A DNA stretch of 64,000 nt from JAVVTQ01 sp036653595. Its GTDB lineage: Bacteria; Bacillota; Clostridia; Oscillospirales; Ruminococcaceae. The translations under genes and the position numbers were made by a program. Shown here in pieces: positions 41,035 to 49,287 of this stretch. The stretch is taken from assembly GCA_036653595.1 (NCBI GenBank), contig JAVVTQ010000003.1, positions 1 through 64,000 on the forward strand, in the 5' to 3' direction. Positions within the stretch are counted from its first letter, which is position 1, and the number at the start of each line of letters is the position of its first letter. Below the pieces are notes generated by a model. That model was not told the origin of the DNA, ran no database searches, and worked only from the letters and a program-made list of their open reading frames with translations.

Positions 41035-42771
41035 ATGTCACATCCCTACAAAGAATTTGAACCGAAATGGGTAGATGGCGAATTTTCCGAAAATTCCTAC
41101 CGCTCTATTTTTAAATGGGGAGATCCGAGGCAAATAAAGCCGCCTAAGGAAACGCTCTACAAAATGCTCAAAGAGGTCTTCGGCGTGGGCGACGAGTTCT
41201 TTGAGACGTACAAGGAGAATCTGGGACTCGAGGATGTGAGCTTCGATTTGCCCATAAAGCTCTCCGAAAAGCTGATAGGCGAGCTTAAAGAAATTGTCGG
41301 CGATGAGTTTGTGCGCACGGACGATTATTCGCGGCTTTCGGTAGCATATGGCAAAACAATGTACGATATCCTGAGACTGCGAAACAAAACTGTCGAAAAT
41401 GTTCCCGACGTCGTGGTCTATCCCGACACAAAAGAGCAGATTGAAAAAATAGTCGAACTTTGCGCGGCAAATAAAATACCGCTCTATGTGTATGGCGGCG
41501 GCTCCTCCGTGACTCGCGGCGTCGAGTGCATGAAAGGCGGAATCTCGCTCGACATGAGACTGCGCTTCAACAAGACGGTGGAGTTCAATGAAATTGACCA
41601 GACAATAACGGTAGAAGCGGGAATGAGCGGCCCAAAGCTGGAGGACACGCTCAACAATGCGATGTCCCTGTTTGGGGCGAAGCGCGCCTATACCTGCGGC
41701 CACTTTCCGCAGAGCTTCGAGTATTCGTCCGTCGGCGGGTGGACGGTTACGCGCGGAGCGGGGCAAAACTCAACCTATTACGGCACGATATCGGACATCG
41801 TTTTGGCGCAGGAATATGCCACGCCGATTGGAAAAATCAAGACAGACAGGTATCCCCGTAAAGCCACAGGTCCCGACCTCGGGCAGATTATGATGGGCGG
41901 AGAGGGCGCATTCGGTGTGCTCACACACGTGACTCTGAAGGTTTTTCGCCACATGCCCGAGACAATAAAAAGGTTTTCATTTATGTTTTGCGATTGGCAG
42001 ACGGCGCAGTCAGCTGCGCGCGAAATCATGCAGTCGGAGGCGGGGTATCCCTCGGTCTTTCGGCTCTCGGACCCCGAGGAGACACAGATTATGCTGAGAC
42101 TCTACGGTGTAGACGAAAGTCCGCTTAAACACCTATTTAAGTTGCGCGGCTTCAAAGAGGGCGAGATGTGCCTGTATATAGGTTATACAAACGGAGAGAG
42201 CGGGTTTTCAAAAAACTGTGCGAGACACGCAAAAAAAGTAGCGCACAGCTTTGGAGGCATGAGCCTCACCGGTGCGGTGACAAAGGCTTGGGAAAAAGGA
42301 CGCTTCAACGACCCGTATATGCGCGACACCATGCAGGATTTCGGCATAGTGACGGACACAATGGAGTGCACGGTAAACTGGAGCAATATGAGCAGGGTTC
42401 ACAGCGAGGTGAGGGCATACTGCAAATCGCGCCCGAACACGGTCTGTATGACGCATATGTCGCACGTATACCCGCAGGGTGCCAACCTGTACTTTATTTT
42501 TGTGGCAAAGATGTCGGATCCCGAGGAATACCGCGCTTACCATGCGGGGATTCTCGACGCAATTCAAAAAGCAGGCGCGTCGATGAGCCATCACCACGGG
42601 ATTGGAAAAATGTTTGGCCCATGGCTCGAAGGCTCGGTGGGTAAAAACGAGTTTGGGGTGATACGCGCCTTGAAGGAGCATTTTGACCCCGACAATATAA
42701 TGAATCCAGGCGGTACGCTGGGACTTGATATTGACGAAAAGGACAAGAGATATCCCCAAAAAATACAGTGA
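41035..42771 (+). CDS. FAD-binding oxidase, alkylglycerone-phosphate synthase-like
   Basis: 578 residues of the vanillyl-alcohol oxidase/PCMH fold. The FAD-binding part has VVVYPDTKEQIEKIV, PLYVYGGGSSVTRG and ITVEAGMSGPKLE; the substrate-side domain ends with SHHHGIGKMFGPWLE and DPDNIMNPGGTLGL. The SHHHG motif is typical of alkyldihydroxyacetonephosphate synthase and close D-2-hydroxy-acid dehydrogenase relatives. It could therefore form ether bonds at glycerone phosphate or oxidise a hydroxy acid. The GlpA-like partner, which could supply glycerone phosphate, is in the same operon. AAAGGAG precedes the ATG. Confidence 0.85.
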   Translation: MSHPYKEFEPKWVDGEFSENSYRSIFKWGDPRQIKPPKETLYKMLKEVFGVGDEFFETYKENLGLEDVSFDLPIKLSEKLIGELKEIVGDEFVRTDDYSRLSVAYGKTMYDILRLRNKTVENVPDVVVYPDTKEQIEKIVELCAANKIPLYVYGGGSSVTRGVECMKGGISLDMRLRFNKTVEFNEIDQTITVEAGMSGPKLEDTLNNAMSLFGAKRAYTCGHFPQSFEYSSVGGWTVTRGAGQNSTYYGTISDIVLAQEYATPIGKIKTDRYPRKATGPDLGQIMMGGEGAFGVLTHVTLKVFRHMPETIKRFSFMFCDWQTAQSAAREIMQSEAGYPSVFRLSDPEETQIMLRLYGVDESPLKHLFKLRGFKEGEMCLYIGYTNGESGFSKNCARHAKKVAHSFGGMSLTGAVTKAWEKGRFNDPYMRDTMQDFGIVTDTMECTVNWSNMSRVHSEVRAYCKSRPNTVCMTHMSHVYPQGANLYFIFVAKMSDPEEYRAYHAGILDAIQKAGASMSHHHGIGKMFGPWLEGSVGKNEFGVIRALKEHFDPDNIMNPGGTLGLDIDEKDKRYPQKIQ

Positions 42772-42868
42772 GTTGCGGCAGCATATTGCATCGAACGCAA
42801 TGTGTCAAATGCGATTTGGGAGCGGCAAATCAAACAAAAGCGTCGGTGCGTATGCTTAATTGACAAGC

Positions 42869-42888
42869 AGGCGCAGAGGCGCTTTTTT
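42869..42888 (+). terminator. Terminator of the flavoenzyme operon
   Basis: AGGCGC pairs with GCGCTT around an AGAG loop and is followed by T-rich sequence. The stem is short. Confidence 0.5.
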
Positions 42889-42975
42889 GAACTGATTTTG
42901 GCACCGCGCATGGCAGCAAATCCATGTATTTGCTGCGAAAAGGCGGGGAAAAGTCACATTCGCGTCATATAAGGC

Positions 42976-43010
42976 AAAAAAAGTCCCGACCATCATGGTC
43001 GGGACTTTTT
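42976..43010. terminator. Two-way terminator between convergent transcription units
   Basis: A stem with perfect AAAAAGTCCCGACC / GGTCGGGACTTTTT arms (42978-42991 with 42997-43010) and a 5-base loop, flanked by A and T runs. It ends the cspA transcript on the minus strand and catches read-through on the plus strand. Confidence 0.9.
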
Positions 43011-43062
43011 CAACTTCCTTATTTGAACTTCGCCGCAAAGCAAAGCTCATTTTAGCAAATTG

Positions 43063-43272
43063 TTACGCAGGGATAACGTTAATCGCGCGAAGTTTGCTGG
43101 GGTTCTTCGGGTCTGCCTCGACCTCGAATGCTACCTTCTGGCCCTCTGCGAGTGATTTATATCCCTCGGAGATGATGGACGAGAAATGCACAAAGACATC
43201 CTCGGAGCCGTCGTCGTTGGAAATAAATCCGTAACCTTTTTCTGCGTTAAACCATTTGACTGTACCGTTCAT
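43063..43272 (-). CDS. Cold shock protein
   Basis: 69 residues from ATG 43272 with GGAGG upstream. The RNA-binding motifs KGYGFISND (RNP1-like) and VFVHFS (RNP2) and the start MNGTVKWFNAEKGYGF are those of the CspA family. It melts RNA structure at low temperature. The gene has a leader of about 120 bases with possible alternative pairings. Confidence 0.95.
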   Translation of the reverse strand: MNGTVKWFNAEKGYGFISNDDGSEDVFVHFSSIISEGYKSLAEGQKVAFEVEADPKNPSKLRAINVIPA

Positions 43273-43300
43273 TAATGAAGCCTCCAAAAATTTTGATTAT

Positions 43301-43375
43301 ATTCCGTAAAGCAAAAAACCCGCATATTTCTTGCAAACCACCAACGTTCAATGATTTACACAATACATGCGGAAT
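43301..43375 (-). promoter_or_regulatory. Alternative hairpins in the cspA leader
   Basis: On the minus strand the segment ATTCCGCAT (43375-43367) can pair with ATGCGG (43325-43320), which is followed by T6 like a terminator. It can instead pair by ATTCCG with CGGAAT (43306-43301) further on. The two pairings exclude each other, as in leaders that switch with temperature. The stems are 6 bp and the loops long. Confidence 0.4.
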
Positions 43376-43402
43376 CAATTGGCACATCTGAAATACAACT
43401 GA

Positions 43403-43431
43403 AGTATAGCATAGGCTTTTCACATTGTCAA
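43403..43431 (-). promoter_or_regulatory. Promoter of the cold shock gene
   Basis: Minus strand: TTGACA (43431-43426), 17 bases, TATACT (43408-43403). A near-consensus sigma-A promoter giving a leader of about 120 bases. Confidence 0.75.
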
Positions 43432-43500
43432 GCATATTGCAAAAAAAGAATTTTCGGGAAATGATTTTTAATGAAAGAGGCTGACAGGGGCATGCGATTG

Positions 43501-43530
43501 TTGCAAAGAGGTGTTTAATAATGATATCAT
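43501..43530 (+). promoter_or_regulatory. Candidate promoter of the five-gene glycan cluster
   Basis: TTGCAA (43501-43506), 18 bases, TATCAT (43525-43530) with an extended TG. A second TATAAT at 43568-43573 lacks a -35 box. The remainder up to 43686 holds no gene; the start frame can be extended upstream but without a ribosome site. Confidence 0.35.
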
Positions 43531-43686
43531 ATATACAATAAAAAGTCAGCCGACAAAGCAATTATTGTATAATAATAACTTGAAGCATAAAAAAGAGGAT
43601 TTCAAAGCGCGCGTGCGGTGACAAAAGGAGCGCTTTCAGCTAAAAGAAACACCGCAAAAAGACTAATTTTAAGCGAGGGTGTACTG

Positions 43687-44610
43687 ATGAATGCGATTGT
43701 GGGCTACACAGGGTTTGTGGGTCAGAATCTTTGCATGAAGGGCAGATTTGACGCCTTATACAATTCGAAGAACATCGCAGACGCTTATGGCACGGCGCCC
43801 GCACGCCTTTACTTTTGCGGCATAGGAGCGCAGAAATTTCTCGCCAACACAAATCCCGAGGCGGACTTGGCTGTTATTGAGAATGCTATCGAGAACATTA
43901 AACTGATAAAGCCGAAATCGGTCGTGCTGATATCGACAATTGATGTATATAAAACCCCCGACGGCGCAGATGAAGACACTTTGACGGATATGGAGAATCT
44001 GCACGCATACGGAAAAAACAGGCTGCTGCTCGAAAAATTTGTCGATGAGAACTTCGATGACAGCCTCATTGTGCGGCTGCCGGGGCTTTATGGCAAGGGT
44101 CTTAAGAAAAACTTTGTGTACGACATGATTAATCCCGCGCCGTCAATGCTAAGAGCAGAGAAGCTCGAAGAGCTGGGGAAAGAATATTTGTCGCGGTTTT
44201 ACACTTGCGCCGGCGATGGCTTCTACAGACTAAATGAAAATGCCGAGTGCGGTGAGCTGTTGCGGTATTTGTCAAAATCCGGCTTCACTGCGCTGTGCTT
44301 CACCGACAGCAGAAGTGTTTTTCAGCTCTACAACCTCGATTTTTTGTACGGACACATCGATACTGCGCTTAAAAATCGAGTGAAGCTCGTCAACATGGCC
44401 GTCGAACCGATATCGGCCGCCGAGCTTTATGCCCATATATTTCAGCGCGAATTTAAAAATGAGCTGCGCTCGCCATGTGCCCGCTATGATTTCAGGACAA
44501 AGCACAGCTCGCTTTTCTGCGGAGCGCACGGATATATTTTTGACAGGCAATTTGTTCTGGACGATGTGCGCCGTTTTGTCCTTGAAAATATAAAGCAGCA
44601 GAGGCGGTGA
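43687..44610 (+). CDS. NAD-dependent sugar epimerase/dehydratase-like protein (extended SDR)
   Basis: 307 residues from ATG 43687, with GAGGGTG upstream. The nucleotide-binding motif is VGYTGFVGQNL. The active-site region is HAYGKNRLLLEKF, in which the tyrosine (Tyr108) is kept but the usual Lys four residues later is Arg112. An ISTIDVY strand supplies the Ser/Thr. Extended SDRs of this kind change nucleotide-linked sugars, but the Lys-to-Arg change leaves activity open. The C-terminal half is divergent. It is the first gene of a cluster with two glycosyltransferases. Confidence 0.8.
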   Translation: MNAIVGYTGFVGQNLCMKGRFDALYNSKNIADAYGTAPARLYFCGIGAQKFLANTNPEADLAVIENAIENIKLIKPKSVVLISTIDVYKTPDGADEDTLTDMENLHAYGKNRLLLEKFVDENFDDSLIVRLPGLYGKGLKKNFVYDMINPAPSMLRAEKLEELGKEYLSRFYTCAGDGFYRLNENAECGELLRYLSKSGFTALCFTDSRSVFQLYNLDFLYGHIDTALKNRVKLVNMAVEPISAAELYAHIFQREFKNELRSPCARYDFRTKHSSLFCGAHGYIFDRQFVLDDVRRFVLENIKQQRR

Positions 44611-44614
44611 AAAA

Positions 44615-45403
44615 ATGAAGCTTGCACTTTCAAACATCGCATGGCCCGCGCGAGATGATGTGCGCATGTATTCCTTTATGAAAGCACTCGGATTTTTGGG
44701 GCTGGAAATTGCACCTACGCGTGTCTTTGAGATGCCGGTGTACGATAAAAATAAAGAGGCGGCGGAGTTTTCGGATATGCTTGCCGCTGAGTATGGCATG
44801 GCGGTTTGCTCCGTTCAGTCAATATGGTACGGGCGCACCGAAAAGCTCTTTGGTGCGCCACATGAGCGGGCGCTGCTGCTTGACTACACAAAGCGCGCCG
44901 TGGACTTTGCCGCTGCACTCAATTGCCGCAACCTTGTATTCGGCTGCCCGAAAAATCGCGCGGCTAACGGCACTTATAATGAAGAGACGGCGCTGCTCTT
45001 CTTTTCAGAGGTGGCAGAGTACGCGGCACAAAATGGCTGTGCTCTGGCACTGGAGGCAAATCCCGCGATATACGAAACCGACTTTATAAACACAACAAGC
45101 GAGGCTTTTGGCTTTTGCCGCAAGGTAGGCTTGCCCGGGCTGAAAGTCAATCTTGATTTCGGAACAGTCATCGAAAACGGCGAGGATTTTGGCGCTGTTT
45201 CAGAAAATATTGACCTTGTTAGCCATGTACACATAAGCGAGCCTTTTTTGAAGCCCATAGCGGTGCGCAATGAGCACAAGGCGCTGCGAAAAGTACTTGA
45301 GGACGGCGGCTACAAAGGCTTTGTGTCCGTGGAGATGGGCTCGTGCGACAGTCTGTCTTTCATTGAGTCGGCGGCAGAATATCTTTGTGGGGTGTTTAAA
45401 TGA
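44615..45403 (+). CDS. Sugar phosphate isomerase/epimerase (xylose isomerase-like TIM barrel)
   Basis: 262 residues of the AP-endonuclease-2/xylose-isomerase-like barrel. Typical pieces are LGLEIAPTRVFE, CRNLVFGCPKNRA, CALALEANPAIYETDFI, LKVNLDFGTVIENG, VSHVHISEPFLKP and GFVSVEMG, which place Glu, Asp and His for a metal. The family isomerises or epimerises free or phosphorylated sugars, or cuts their rings. It starts four bases after the SDR gene and overlaps the next gene by four bases (ATGA). Confidence 0.85.
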   Translation: MKLALSNIAWPARDDVRMYSFMKALGFLGLEIAPTRVFEMPVYDKNKEAAEFSDMLAAEYGMAVCSVQSIWYGRTEKLFGAPHERALLLDYTKRAVDFAAALNCRNLVFGCPKNRAANGTYNEETALLFFSEVAEYAAQNGCALALEANPAIYETDFINTTSEAFGFCRKVGLPGLKVNLDFGTVIENGEDFGAVSENIDLVSHVHISEPFLKPIAVRNEHKALRKVLEDGGYKGFVSVEMGSCDSLSFIESAAEYLCGVFK

Positions 45404-46194
45404 AGTTTGAAAATATCCTCGGTGTCCCCGACTTCGAGGCAGAGGAGCTCTGCGAGAGGCGCTCTGACAGCTGCCTGCTCATACCTGTCATAAATGAGGG
45501 CGAACGCCTTTTGCGGGAGCTGTCACGCGCACAAAAAGCCGGAGTAGGACAGCTGTGTGACATAATAATTCTCGACGGGGGCTCTGTGGACGGCAGCGTG
45601 AAGCGCGAGGTGCTCGAGCCGCTTGGCGTCAATTCCGTTCTCGTCAAACGCGGTGCGGGAAGACAGGGTGCACAGCTGAGAATGGGCTTCTGGTGGGCGC
45701 TAAGGCGCGGATATGAGAGCTTTGTCACCATAGATGGAAATGATAAGGACAGCATTGAGAGTATCCCGCTCTTTCTGGAAAAGCTGAGCGACGGCTATGA
45801 TTTTGTGCAGGGCTCGCGCTTCATAGAGGGCGGAATCGAGGAAAACACGCCGTGCTCAAGGCTTATCGCGGTAAGGCTCATCCATGCACCGCTCATTTCG
45901 CTCGCCGCACGCCACCATTTTACAGACACGACAAACGCCTTTCGCGCTTACTCAAAAAAATACCTAACGCACAAGGGACTTGAGCCCTTTCGCGATGTTT
46001 TTTGCGGCTATGAGCTGCTCGCGTACCTGTCTGTCAGGGCAACACGGCTGGGCCTGCGTGCCTGCGAGGTTCCGGTTTCGCGCAGATACCCGAAAACAGG
46101 CAAGACGCCGACAAAGATAAGCCCGGTGCGCGGGAATGCATCGTTGCTTAAAGTTCTCATCAAAACGCTGAAAGGCGATTACAACCCAAAATAG
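45400..46194 (+). CDS. Glycosyltransferase family 2
   Basis: 264 residues. The nucleotide-sugar site begins with CLLIPVINEGERLLREL and the metal site is IIILDGGSVDGSV and FVTIDGNDKDSIES. QGSRFIEGG is a known GT2 acceptor-side motif. Two Cys-rich helices follow, and the end is basic. It has no clear membrane span, so it is a soluble or peripheral GT-A enzyme. The sugar and acceptor are unknown. Confidence 0.88.
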   Translation: MKFENILGVPDFEAEELCERRSDSCLLIPVINEGERLLRELSRAQKAGVGQLCDIIILDGGSVDGSVKREVLEPLGVNSVLVKRGAGRQGAQLRMGFWWALRRGYESFVTIDGNDKDSIESIPLFLEKLSDGYDFVQGSRFIEGGIEENTPCSRLIAVRLIHAPLISLAARHHFTDTTNAFRAYSKKYLTHKGLEPFRDVFCGYELLAYLSVRATRLGLRACEVPVSRRYPKTGKTPTKISPVRGNASLLKVLIKTLKGDYNPK

Positions 46195-46208
46195 GCCGAG
46201 GTATTTTT

Positions 46209-47336
46209 ATGAAAAAAGCATACGATAAAATAATAGTCGGAGCCGGTCTTTACGGTCTGTATGCCGCGCTTCTGGCATCGAAGCATGGGGAAAAGGTTCT
46301 TGTGCTTGAGCGCGAGCGCGCGCCCTTTATGCGCGCCACATACATAAACCAAGCGCGCGTGCACATGGGCTACCACTATCCGCGCTCATATTCCACAGCT
46401 GTCAAATCGGCCCATTATTTCGAGCGGTTTGTGAGAGATTTCGGATTTTGCATAGTCGACGATTTCTCGCAGGTTTATGCAACCTCGGCGCACTTTTCGT
46501 GGTCGGATGCCAAGAGATTCAAAAAATTTTGCAAGGACGCGAAGATACGCTGCGACGAGGTGTCGCCGGATAATTATTTCAAACCGAAAATGTGTGACGG
46601 AGCCTTTGTCACAAGGGAATATGCATACGACGCGATGCTTTTGCGCGACTATTTTGTCAAAGAGCTGTCATGTCACACCGATGTTGAGATACGGTACGGC
46701 GCAGAAATAACAGCGGTGGAAAAAGGCGGGGAAACCTACAAAATAGTGCAAAACGGCGCCGTTGACGAAGCTCCTTTTATCCTCAGCGCCACGTATGCCT
46801 CCAGCAATGAGCTGCTGGCTATGGCCAAATTCCCGCCATTTAATATAAAGTATGAGCTTTGCGAGATAATTCTCTGCGAGGTGGCAAAAGAGCTTAAGGA
46901 CACGGGGATAACCGTCATGGATGGGCCGTTTTTCTCAATTATGCCTTTCGGAAAGACGGGGCTTCATTCGCTGACAGCCGTCACCTTTACACCGCACGTC
47001 ACGAGCTATGACAAGCTCCCGACTTTCGCGTGTCAAGACTGTTCAAATGGCTTTTGTTCCCCACGGGTTCTCGGCAACTGCAATGAGTGCCCGGCAAAGC
47101 CGAAATCGGCCTACCCATACATGAGCAGCCTTGCGAGAAAGTATCTGCTCGACAAGTTTTCTTTTAGCTACAAATCTTCACTTTTTTCGATGAAGCCGAT
47201 ACTGAAATCGAGTGAAATCGACGACAGCAGACCGACGGTGATACGCGAATTTTCAAAGGAGCCGACTTTTGTCAGCGTGCTCTCGGGAAAAATCAACACA
47301 GTATACGATCTTGATGAGGTGCTATACCATGAATAG
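46209..47336 (+). CDS. FAD-dependent oxidoreductase (DAO fold) with a five-cysteine insert
   Basis: 375 residues. The N-terminus DKIIVGAGLYGLYAALLASKHGEKVLVLERE is a complete FAD-binding Rossmann motif. Residues 275-294 form a cysteine cluster, C-x2-C-x4-C-x7-C-x2-C, ahead of PKSAYPYMSSLARKYL, and look like a metal or iron-sulfur site inserted in the substrate domain. The Tyr/His-rich segment VHMGYHYPRSYSTAV follows a pattern seen in flavoproteins of polysaccharide clusters, including mutase-like and sugar-oxidising enzymes. The reaction is not known. It lies between two glycosyltransferases and overlaps the second by eight bases. Confidence 0.82.
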   Translation: MKKAYDKIIVGAGLYGLYAALLASKHGEKVLVLERERAPFMRATYINQARVHMGYHYPRSYSTAVKSAHYFERFVRDFGFCIVDDFSQVYATSAHFSWSDAKRFKKFCKDAKIRCDEVSPDNYFKPKMCDGAFVTREYAYDAMLLRDYFVKELSCHTDVEIRYGAEITAVEKGGETYKIVQNGAVDEAPFILSATYASSNELLAMAKFPPFNIKYELCEIILCEVAKELKDTGITVMDGPFFSIMPFGKTGLHSLTAVTFTPHVTSYDKLPTFACQDCSNGFCSPRVLGNCNECPAKPKSAYPYMSSLARKYLLDKFSFSYKSSLFSMKPILKSSEIDDSRPTVIREFSKEPTFVSVLSGKINTVYDLDEVLYHE

Positions 47337-48252
47337 AGAAACAAACTTTGTATCGGCAGTCGTTTATGTGAGAAATGCCTCTGCGACGGTGGGGAATTTT
47401 TTAAAAAAAGTGGGTACACTCCTTGACTCGACATTTGCAAATTATGAGATAATTGTGGTTGATGATTGCTCACACGACGACAGTGCAAGAATTGTAGAGG
47501 ACGTCTCTAAGCTTCTGGGCGGGGTGGTGTCCCTTGTGAGGATGAGCTTTCAGCAGGGCCTGCAGCTTGCCATGAATGCCGGCGTCGATCTCGCAATCGG
47601 CGACTTTGTATATGAATTTGACAGCACGGTTGTCGACTATGACATATCGCTTGTGACAGAAATTTACTTTAAATGTCTGGAGGGATTCGATGTTGTCAGC
47701 GCAGCGCCCAGAAGAGCGACCGGTGCGGTTGCAAAGCTGTTTTACAGGCTATACAACAAGAATTCCGGCAGCCGCTACCCGCTGGTGACAGAGCGCTTTC
47801 GGCTGGCTTCGCGGCGCGCCATAAATAGGGTTCAGAGCATGAGCGACAACGTAACCTACCGCAAGGCTTTTTATATGCGCTGCGGCCTGACGTGCAAAAT
47901 TGTAGAATACGATGCAAACACAGATGCAAAAGAGAAAGGCAGCGCAAAGGAGCGGCGCTCGCTGGCCGTTGAGAGCCTTATTTTGTTTACGGATATAGCA
48001 TACAAGATGTCCTTTTTCATGTCGTGCCTTATGATGGCATTTGCTGTATTCGGAGGCGTGTACGCGCTTGCCGTCTATTTTTCGCAGAAGCCGGTCGAGG
48101 GCTGGACGACGACAATGCTGTTTATGTCGTTTGCATTTTTTGGAGTATTTTCTATTTTGACAATCATAATCAAATACCTTTCGGTCATGCTGGATATGAT
48201 TTTCAAAAAACAGTCCTACTCTATCGAGTCTGTGACAAAGCTCACAAAATGA
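47329..48252 (+). CDS. Membrane glycosyltransferase family 2 (polyprenyl-phosphate sugar type)
   Basis: 307 residues from ATG 47329, with GAGGTG upstream; a longer frame begins inside the flavoprotein gene. The GT-A part has VSAVVYVRNASATV, YEIIVVDDCSHDD and FVYEFDSTVVDYD in place of the usual DxD. Two membrane helices lie near the end (MSFFMSCLMMAFAVFGGVYALAVYF and MLFMSFAFFGVFSILTIIIKYL). This layout matches DPM1/GtrB-type enzymes that load a sugar on a lipid carrier. It closes the five-gene cluster. Confidence 0.87.
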   Translation: MNRETNFVSAVVYVRNASATVGNFLKKVGTLLDSTFANYEIIVVDDCSHDDSARIVEDVSKLLGGVVSLVRMSFQQGLQLAMNAGVDLAIGDFVYEFDSTVVDYDISLVTEIYFKCLEGFDVVSAAPRRATGAVAKLFYRLYNKNSGSRYPLVTERFRLASRRAINRVQSMSDNVTYRKAFYMRCGLTCKIVEYDANTDAKEKGSAKERRSLAVESLILFTDIAYKMSFFMSCLMMAFAVFGGVYALAVYFSQKPVEGWTTTMLFMSFAFFGVFSILTIIIKYLSVMLDMIFKKQSYSIESVTKLTK

Positions 48253-48400
48253 TTTTTCGAGAGGACAAAATATCCGATGAATCGCTTTGCACGATGGCGG
48301 TGTTGGTGTATTGTGAAGGGGTAAGAAAACTCAAAAATTGATGCGCACATGACCGCGACTACAAGCCTCACAATAAAACAGCTCCTCGAAAGGGATACCA

Positions 48401-49048
48401 ATGCAGTATACAGTGATTGTTTTTTGCGCCGTGATAGCCGTCAGTTATTTGATAGTATGCTGGCAGCGCAAGGTGAATCTTATGCGCATGCTCAAATGCC
48501 TGCTTGTGCCGTCGATAGCGATTGTCTATTTCTACTTTACAAAGGAAATCAATTGGCTTATTGCCGCGGGCGCTGCCTTCGGCCTGATTGGGGATTATCT
48601 GCTGCTTATAAAAAAGCTTGTGCCGGGCGGTATAAGCTTCTTTTTAGGGCACGTGATGTACTCCATTGCCTTTGCCCAAAACATAAAATTTGCACTCGGA
48701 ACCCTGCTGTGGGGCGCAGCGCTGTGCGCGGTATATGCGCTCACGTCGACATGTGTTATAAAAAATGTCATAAAGGGAAAAAGGCTCGCGAAGAAAATGC
48801 GCGTCACGGCCTTTTTGTACATAATGTCCGTGGGACTTATGAGCGCATTTGCTCTGATGCAGTTCGTCAGTGTGCCGTCGGCACAATTTGCGGTTATATA
48901 TTTCGGAAGTCTGCTGTTTCTGATTTCGGACTGCCTTATCTTGTTCGAAAAATTTGCGAAATCAAACAAACCAAACCACAGGCATTTTGTGGTTATGGTG
49001 ACATATATAGCGGCGCAGATGATGATTATCCTGGGAATGATAAATTAG
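48401..49048 (+). CDS. YhhN family membrane protein (lysoplasmalogenase-like)
   Basis: 215 residues with seven or eight membrane helices. FGLIGDYLLLI with its conserved Asp, FFLGHVMYSIAF and SLLFLISDCLILFEKF are the hallmarks of the YhhN/TMEM86 family, whose animal members hydrolyse lysoplasmalogen. In anaerobic Clostridia that often contain plasmalogens such a role is plausible. The last third of the gene is duplicated directly behind it. AAAGGGAT precedes the ATG. Confidence 0.85.
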   Translation: MQYTVIVFCAVIAVSYLIVCWQRKVNLMRMLKCLLVPSIAIVYFYFTKEINWLIAAGAAFGLIGDYLLLIKKLVPGGISFFLGHVMYSIAFAQNIKFALGTLLWGAALCAVYALTSTCVIKNVIKGKRLAKKMRVTAFLYIMSVGLMSAFALMQFVSVPSAQFAVIYFGSLLFLISDCLILFEKFAKSNKPNHRHFVVMVTYIAAQMMIILGMIN

Positions 49049-49276
49049 CGAAAAGGGACTTATGAGCGCATTTGCTCTGATGCAGTTCGTCAGGTTGCAT
49101 CGGCACAATTTGCGGTTATATATTTCGGAAATCTGCTGTTTCTGATTTCGGACTGCCTTATCTTGTTCGAAAAATTTGCGAAGTCAAACAAACCAAACCA
49201 CAGGCATTTTGTGGTTATGGTGACATATATAGCGGCGCAGATGATGATTATTCAAGGAATGATAAACTAGCGAAAA
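48832..49276 (+). repeat. Tandem duplication of the 3' end of the YhhN gene
   Basis: Bases 48832-49054 are repeated at 49055-49276 with a few base changes. Copy two has a one-base deletion in the cagtgtgccgtcgg region, which shifts its frame, so it cannot code for the same peptide. It lacks a start and is a gene fragment. It ends directly at the ribosome site of the GH13 gene. Confidence 0.92.
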
Positions 49277-49287
49277 GGAGAGAGCTT

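Noticed and set aside
49055..49276. A second YhhN-like gene
   Set aside because: It is only the duplicated 3' end with a frame-shifting deletion and no start.
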